DNA of 64,000 nt, taken from contig NZ_CP061378.1 of assembly GCF_015624485.1 (NCBI RefSeq), positions 3,038,001 through 3,102,000 on the forward strand, in the 5' to 3' direction. Numbering within the stretch: position 1 is the stretch's first letter; each line of letters starts with the position of its first letter. This document shows positions 58,623-64,000 of this stretch, in pieces. The notes under the pieces are model-generated. The model saw only the letters and a program-made list of their open reading frames with translations, did not search any database and was not told where the DNA came from. Both the position numbers and the translations under genes were made by a program. This stretch comes from Bradyrhizobium genosp. L. Lineage in GTDB: Bacteria > Pseudomonadota > Alphaproteobacteria > Rhizobiales > Xanthobacteraceae.

Positions 58623-59495
58623 CTAGCGCTGCAGCCGCGCCAGCAGGCTCGACGTATCCCAGCGCTTGCCGCCCATCTTCTCGACCTCGGCGTAGAACTG
58701 GTCGACCAGCGCGGTGGCGGGTAGCGTAGCGCCGTTGCGGCGGGCTTCGGCCAGCGCGATCGACAGGTCCTTGCGCATCCATTCGACCGCGAAGCCGAAA
58801 TCGTACTTGCCTTCGTTCATGGTCTTGTAGCGGTTTTCCATCTGCCAGGACTGCGCGGCGCCCTTCGAAATGGTCTCGATCACGTCTGCGACGTCGAGGC
58901 CCGATTTCTTGGCGAAGTGGATGCCCTCGGAGAGACCCTGCACCAGGCCGGCGATGCAGATCTGGTTGACCATTTTCGTCAGCTGGCCGGCGCCTGCCGG
59001 TCCGAGCAATTTGCACATCCGCGCATAGGCGCCGGTGATGATCGGCTCGGCCCCGGCATAGGCATCCGCAGCGCCGCCGCACATCACGGTCAGCACGCCG
59101 TTCTCGGCACCGGCCTGGCCACCGGAGACGGGGGCGTCGACGAATTTGAAACCGGCCTTGGTGGCGGCGGCATCGAGCTCGCGGGCGACCTCGGCGGAGG
59201 CGGTGGTGTGGTCGACGAAGGTCGCGCCCTTCGTCATGCCGGCAAACGCGCCGTCGGCGCCGATCGTGACCGCGCGCAGATCGTTGTCATTGCCGACGCA
59301 GCACATCACGAAGTCCTGGCCTTCGGCAGCGGCCTTCGGGGTTGCCGCGGTCTTGCCGCCGAACTTGTCGGCCCATTCCTTCGCCTTCGCCGCGGTCCGG
59401 TTGTACACGGTGACCTGATGGCCGCCCTTTTTCACGAGGTGTCCCGCCATCGGGAAACCCATCACGCCGAGACCGAGAAAAGCGACTTTAGCCAT
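58623..59495 (-). CDS. NAD(P)-dependent beta-hydroxyacid dehydrogenase (HIBADH family)
   Basis: A 290-residue enzyme of the 3-hydroxyisobutyrate/tartronate semialdehyde reductase group. N-terminal Rossmann motif VAFLGLGVMGFPMAGHLVKKG, substrate motif FVDAPVSGGQAGAENG, and the catalytic lysine in GAGQLTKMVNQ. The C-terminal helical domain has WMRKDLSIALAEARRNG. ATG 59495 gives the standard start; the frame to 59615 adds unrelated residues. The substrate among 3-hydroxyisobutyrate, glyoxylate/succinic semialdehyde and tartronate semialdehyde cannot be fixed. Confidence 0.87.
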   Translation of the reverse strand: MAKVAFLGLGVMGFPMAGHLVKKGGHQVTVYNRTAAKAKEWADKFGGKTAATPKAAAEGQDFVMCCVGNDNDLRAVTIGADGAFAGMTKGATFVDHTTASAEVARELDAAATKAGFKFVDAPVSGGQAGAENGVLTVMCGGAADAYAGAEPIITGAYARMCKLLGPAGAGQLTKMVNQICIAGLVQGLSEGIHFAKKSGLDVADVIETISKGAAQSWQMENRYKTMNEGKYDFGFAVEWMRKDLSIALAEARRNGATLPATALVDQFYAEVEKMGGKRWDTSSLLARLQR

Positions 59496-59696
59496 GTCTG
59501 CTACCTTGTAATTTGCCTTGGTGATCGCCCCAGAGGCCTGCCGGCAAGGCCGGGCGGGCAGGGCATTCCGTCCATGGAGGGAGCCGCACCATACCCCCTG
59601 TGCAGCGGAGGGCAACGGCTTCGTGGGATGCCAGCTCCCGGTTTTGTGCTAGGATCGCCTCACCAAAACAACTTCACAAAAACGGGAGTGTTTCGC

Positions 59697-60134
59697 ATGG
59701 GCATGAGCGTCGGTGTGCTCGATCATTTCAACATCCGGACCCGGAATCTCGCCGATACGGTCCACTTCTACGAGGACATTCTGGGGCTGGAGAAGGGCCC
59801 GCGGCCGAACTTCGCATTCGCTGGCGCGTGGATGTACAGCGAGGGCAAGGCGGTGGTGCATCTGGTCGATATTTCCAAGACCGACGAGGCACAAAAGCCG
59901 GATTCCGGCGTCGTCCATCACGTCGCCTTCGCCAGTCAGGGTTTTGCCGGGATGAAGAAGCGGCTGGAGACCAAGGGCGTGGCGTACGACTCGCGCCAGG
60001 TTCCGGGCGGCGATCTCTGGCAGATCTTCGTCAACGACCCCAACGGGGTCATGATCGAGCTGAATTACGAAGCTGCCAAGGAAGACGGTGGCGCCGCGCC
60101 GGTCGAGCGGCGGGACGACGTCGGAGCGAGGTAG
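59697..60134 (+). CDS. VOC/glyoxalase-family protein
   Basis: A 145-residue protein of the vicinal oxygen chelate fold. The first half has LDHFNIRTRNLADTVHFYEDILGLEKGPRP and VVHLVDI; the second has VVHHVAFASQGFAGMKKRLETKG and DLWQIFVNDPNGVMIELNY. His and Glu residues at the usual metal positions are present (DHF, HLV, HHV, IEL). It may be a lyase, isomerase or resistance-type protein; no partner gene gives a substrate. ATG 59697 has GGGAG upstream; ATG 59703 is an alternative. Confidence 0.82.
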   Translation: MGMSVGVLDHFNIRTRNLADTVHFYEDILGLEKGPRPNFAFAGAWMYSEGKAVVHLVDISKTDEAQKPDSGVVHHVAFASQGFAGMKKRLETKGVAYDSRQVPGGDLWQIFVNDPNGVMIELNYEAAKEDGGAAPVERRDDVGAR

Positions 60135-60191
60135 CCTTTTGCGCCGCAACGCTCTAATGCGTGGTCTCTTGAACCTTCCAGGAGACGTGCC

Positions 60192-61322
60192 GTGAGCGTG
60201 ACGCAGCAACAGGTTTTGGATGCCTTGGCCAAGGTGATGTCGCCGCGCGGCGTCCCCTTGACCAATGCCAATGTGCTGTCGGCGATCACGGTCACCGACG
60301 GCAAGGTATTCTTCTCGATCAACGTCGATGCCGCCGAGGCGCGCGCCTGGGAGAGCGTGCGTGCGCAGGCCGAGAATGCGGTACGCGCCATTCCCGGCGT
60401 CAGCGTCGCGATGATCGCGCTGACCGCCGAACGCAAGGCCGGCGGCGCGGCTCCGCCGCCGCGGCCGGCCGGCGGCGTACAGCCGGCCTCGACCCATCGG
60501 CACCCGCATCCGCCCGGCGCCGCCTCGCCGATGGCGCGGCAGGCCGAGATCCCCGGCATCTCCGCGATCATCGCGGTCGCCTCCGGCAAGGGCGGGGTCG
60601 GCAAATCGACCACGGCGCTCAACCTTGCGCTCGGCCTGCGCGACCTCGGCCTCCGGATCGGGCTGCTCGATGCCGACATCTACGGCCCCTCGGTGCCGCG
60701 GCTGACCGGCATCCGCGAGAAGCCGCAGCTCAACGACGACAAGAAGATGATTCCGCTCGAGCGCTTCGGCCTCTCGATCATGTCGATCGGCTTTTTGGTC
60801 GAGGAAGACACCGCGATGATCTGGCGCGGGCCGATGGTGATGTCGGCGATCACCCAGATGCTGCGCGACGTCGCCTGGGGCACGCTCGACGTGCTGGTCG
60901 TCGACATGCCGCCCGGCACCGGCGATGCCCAGCTCACGCTGGCGCAGAACGTTCCGCTCAAGGGCGCCGTGATCGTCTCGACGCCGCAGGACCTCTCGCT
61001 GATCGACGCGCGGCGCGGACTTGCCATGTTCACGAAGGTCAACGTGCCCGTGCTCGGCATCGTCGAGAACATGAGCTACTTCCAGTGCCCGCATTGCGGC
61101 ACGCGCTCGGACATCTTCGGCCATGGCGGCGCGCGCCACGAGGCCGAGCGGCTCGGCGTGCCGTTCCTCGGCGAAATCCCGCTGCATATGGCGATCCGCA
61201 CCACCTCCGACTCAGGCAATCCGGTGGTGGCGAGCGAGCCTGACGGCCCGCATGCGGCGATCTACCGCGCCATCGGCGCCAAGGTTCGCGAGCAGCTCAA
61301 GGGTGCGATCACCGCAGCTTGA
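60192..61322 (+). CDS. apbC: Iron-sulphur cluster carrier ATPase ApbC/Mrp
   Basis: P-loop NTPase that binds and delivers iron-sulphur clusters. The 376-residue protein has an N-terminal DUF59-like domain (residues 1-85), a proline/alanine-rich linker, and the Mrp domain: deviant Walker A ASGKGGVGKSTTALNLA, VDMPPGTGDAQLTLAQ, and the cluster cysteines in MSYFQCPHCGTRSDIFG. Start is GTG 60192 with AGGAG eight bases upstream. It stands alone as a housekeeping gene. Confidence 0.92.
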   Translation: MSVTQQQVLDALAKVMSPRGVPLTNANVLSAITVTDGKVFFSINVDAAEARAWESVRAQAENAVRAIPGVSVAMIALTAERKAGGAAPPPRPAGGVQPASTHRHPHPPGAASPMARQAEIPGISAIIAVASGKGGVGKSTTALNLALGLRDLGLRIGLLDADIYGPSVPRLTGIREKPQLNDDKKMIPLERFGLSIMSIGFLVEEDTAMIWRGPMVMSAITQMLRDVAWGTLDVLVVDMPPGTGDAQLTLAQNVPLKGAVIVSTPQDLSLIDARRGLAMFTKVNVPVLGIVENMSYFQCPHCGTRSDIFGHGGARHEAERLGVPFLGEIPLHMAIRTTSDSGNPVVASEPDGPHAAIYRAIGAKVREQLKGAITAA

Positions 61323-61506
61323 CGGCTGCCGGCCTCGAGGCCGGCACGGTCGTTCTTCACAGGACGGGTGCGCTGGACGATTGCCGGATCGCCGGCAGCC
61401 TGTATGTTTGTCCGGATATTGGCGAATCGTGCGACCCGGTCCGACCGTTTGACGGAGACCGTGGAGAGGCCGAAATCGCCGGAGGGGCCGCAAGGCTGCG
61501 ATCGAC

Positions 61507-61737
61507 ATGGCAGCGTCACGCGAAGTCAAGCGCCGCAAGCATCTCACGCGCGAGAAGCGCGCAGAGGCGTCCCGTATGGCGTTCAACATGGCGAAGAAAT
61601 CCGACTCGCTGGGAGAGGCTGCGGCCGTGGTCGCCAAGACCTATGGTGTCAGCTTCACGACGGCGCAAAGCTGGATCCGGCGCGGGCGTCATCTCGCCGA
61701 TAAAGCCAAGAAGGCAAGGCAAGCGGCGAAGCGCTGA
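61507..61737 (+). CDS. Small basic HTH-like protein of unknown function
   Basis: A 76-residue, lysine/arginine-rich protein. Residues about 30-60 (DSLGEAAAVVAKTYGVSFTTAQSWIRRGRHLADKA) look like a helix-turn-helix of the kind found in transposase-like or sigma-like DNA-binding proteins, where TTAQSWIRRG would be the recognition helix. The N- and C-termini are strongly basic. I do not recognise a named family. ATG 61507 lacks a strong ribosome site. The gap from apbC (61323-61506) and the 245 bases downstream hold nothing else I can support. Confidence 0.5.
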   Translation: MAASREVKRRKHLTREKRAEASRMAFNMAKKSDSLGEAAAVVAKTYGVSFTTAQSWIRRGRHLADKAKKARQAAKR

Positions 61738-61889
61738 CTGGCGCGGAGGCGTTTCGAGAAGCAACTTCAGGTCGCAATCGCTGTAGTCCCCGCGGCGCAT
61801 CTTCCAGGACATCGCTGCACCATCAGACTTTCGTTTAATGGGCGCAGTCATGCCATTGTCGCGTTTCCGACAGGCCGCTTCCGTGTTAA

Positions 61890-64000
<2,111 letters not shown>

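Noticed and set aside
59649..61187. 512-codon minus-strand open frame
   Set aside because: Antisense to the VOC and apbC genes; composition typical of shadow frames.

Overview
The window looks like chromosomal DNA of a high-GC alphaproteobacterium of the Bradyrhizobium/Rhodopseudomonas group. The grounds are the codon use, the density of ABC/TRAP importers and aromatic or acyl-CoA catabolic genes, BadH/BadI-like proteins resembling those I recall from Rhodopseudomonas palustris, and hairpin repeats of the type scattered through Bradyrhizobium genomes. I saw no rRNA, tRNA, CRISPR array, insertion sequence or phage gene.

Layout. (1) 1-948: 5' part of histidine ammonia-lyase (minus strand). (2) 1565-11670: one long plus-strand operon for a five-gene CUT1-type ABC importer (binding protein, two permeases, a 66-residue membrane protein, two ATPases) and a complete PEP-driven dihydroxyacetone kinase system (DhaL, DhaM, free-standing HPr, free-standing enzyme I, a small HTH-like protein, DhaK). 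(3) 11753-22454: divergent aromatic catabolic cluster. The minus operon holds an ACMSD-type amidohydrolase, a small unknown protein, a branched-chain-type binding protein and an SDR without the usual catalytic residues. The plus operon holds Rieske dioxygenase alpha and beta, a dihydrodiol dehydrogenase-like SDR, a TetR regulator, a ligand-less extradiol dioxygenase paralogue, an intact extradiol dioxygenase and a flavin monooxygenase.

(4) 22527-41560: a large acyl-CoA catabolic block headed by a MarR repressor gene. It contains a cyclohexanecarboxylate-CoA-ligase-like enzyme, three acyl-CoA dehydrogenases, BadH- and BadI-like enzymes, further crotonases, dienoyl-CoA-reductase-like SDRs, a MaoC/CitE pair, a CoA transferase, an orphan binding protein and an APH-type kinase. 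Eight copies of a near-palindromic element (about TACGCTAGTGTA) sit in its promoter regions. I read this as one MarR regulon for alicyclic, possibly unsaturated or hydroxylated, carboxylic acids that are opened to dicarboxyl-CoAs.

(5) 41792-43700: DusA, a small exported protein with a CatC-like core and a second MarR regulator. (6) 44165-49064: a complete Liv-type ABC importer followed by a 36-codon membrane microprotein. (7) 49094-55721: catechol ortho-cleavage block (LysR, CatB, CatA, flavin reductase and a stand-alone FAD synthetase domain on minus; HpaB/PheA-type monooxygenase and CatC on plus). Together these could take a phenol to catechol, muconate, muconolactone and the enol-lactone. 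(8) 55743-64000: housekeeping and mixed genes: retropepsin-like protease, DUF1289 protein, PdhS/PleC-type histidine kinase with an upstream CtrA-like box, beta-hydroxyacid dehydrogenase, VOC protein, ApbC/Mrp ATPase, a small basic protein and two tandem TRAP binding-protein genes, the second cut by the window end.

All function calls are from motifs and remembered family sequences; no database search was possible.
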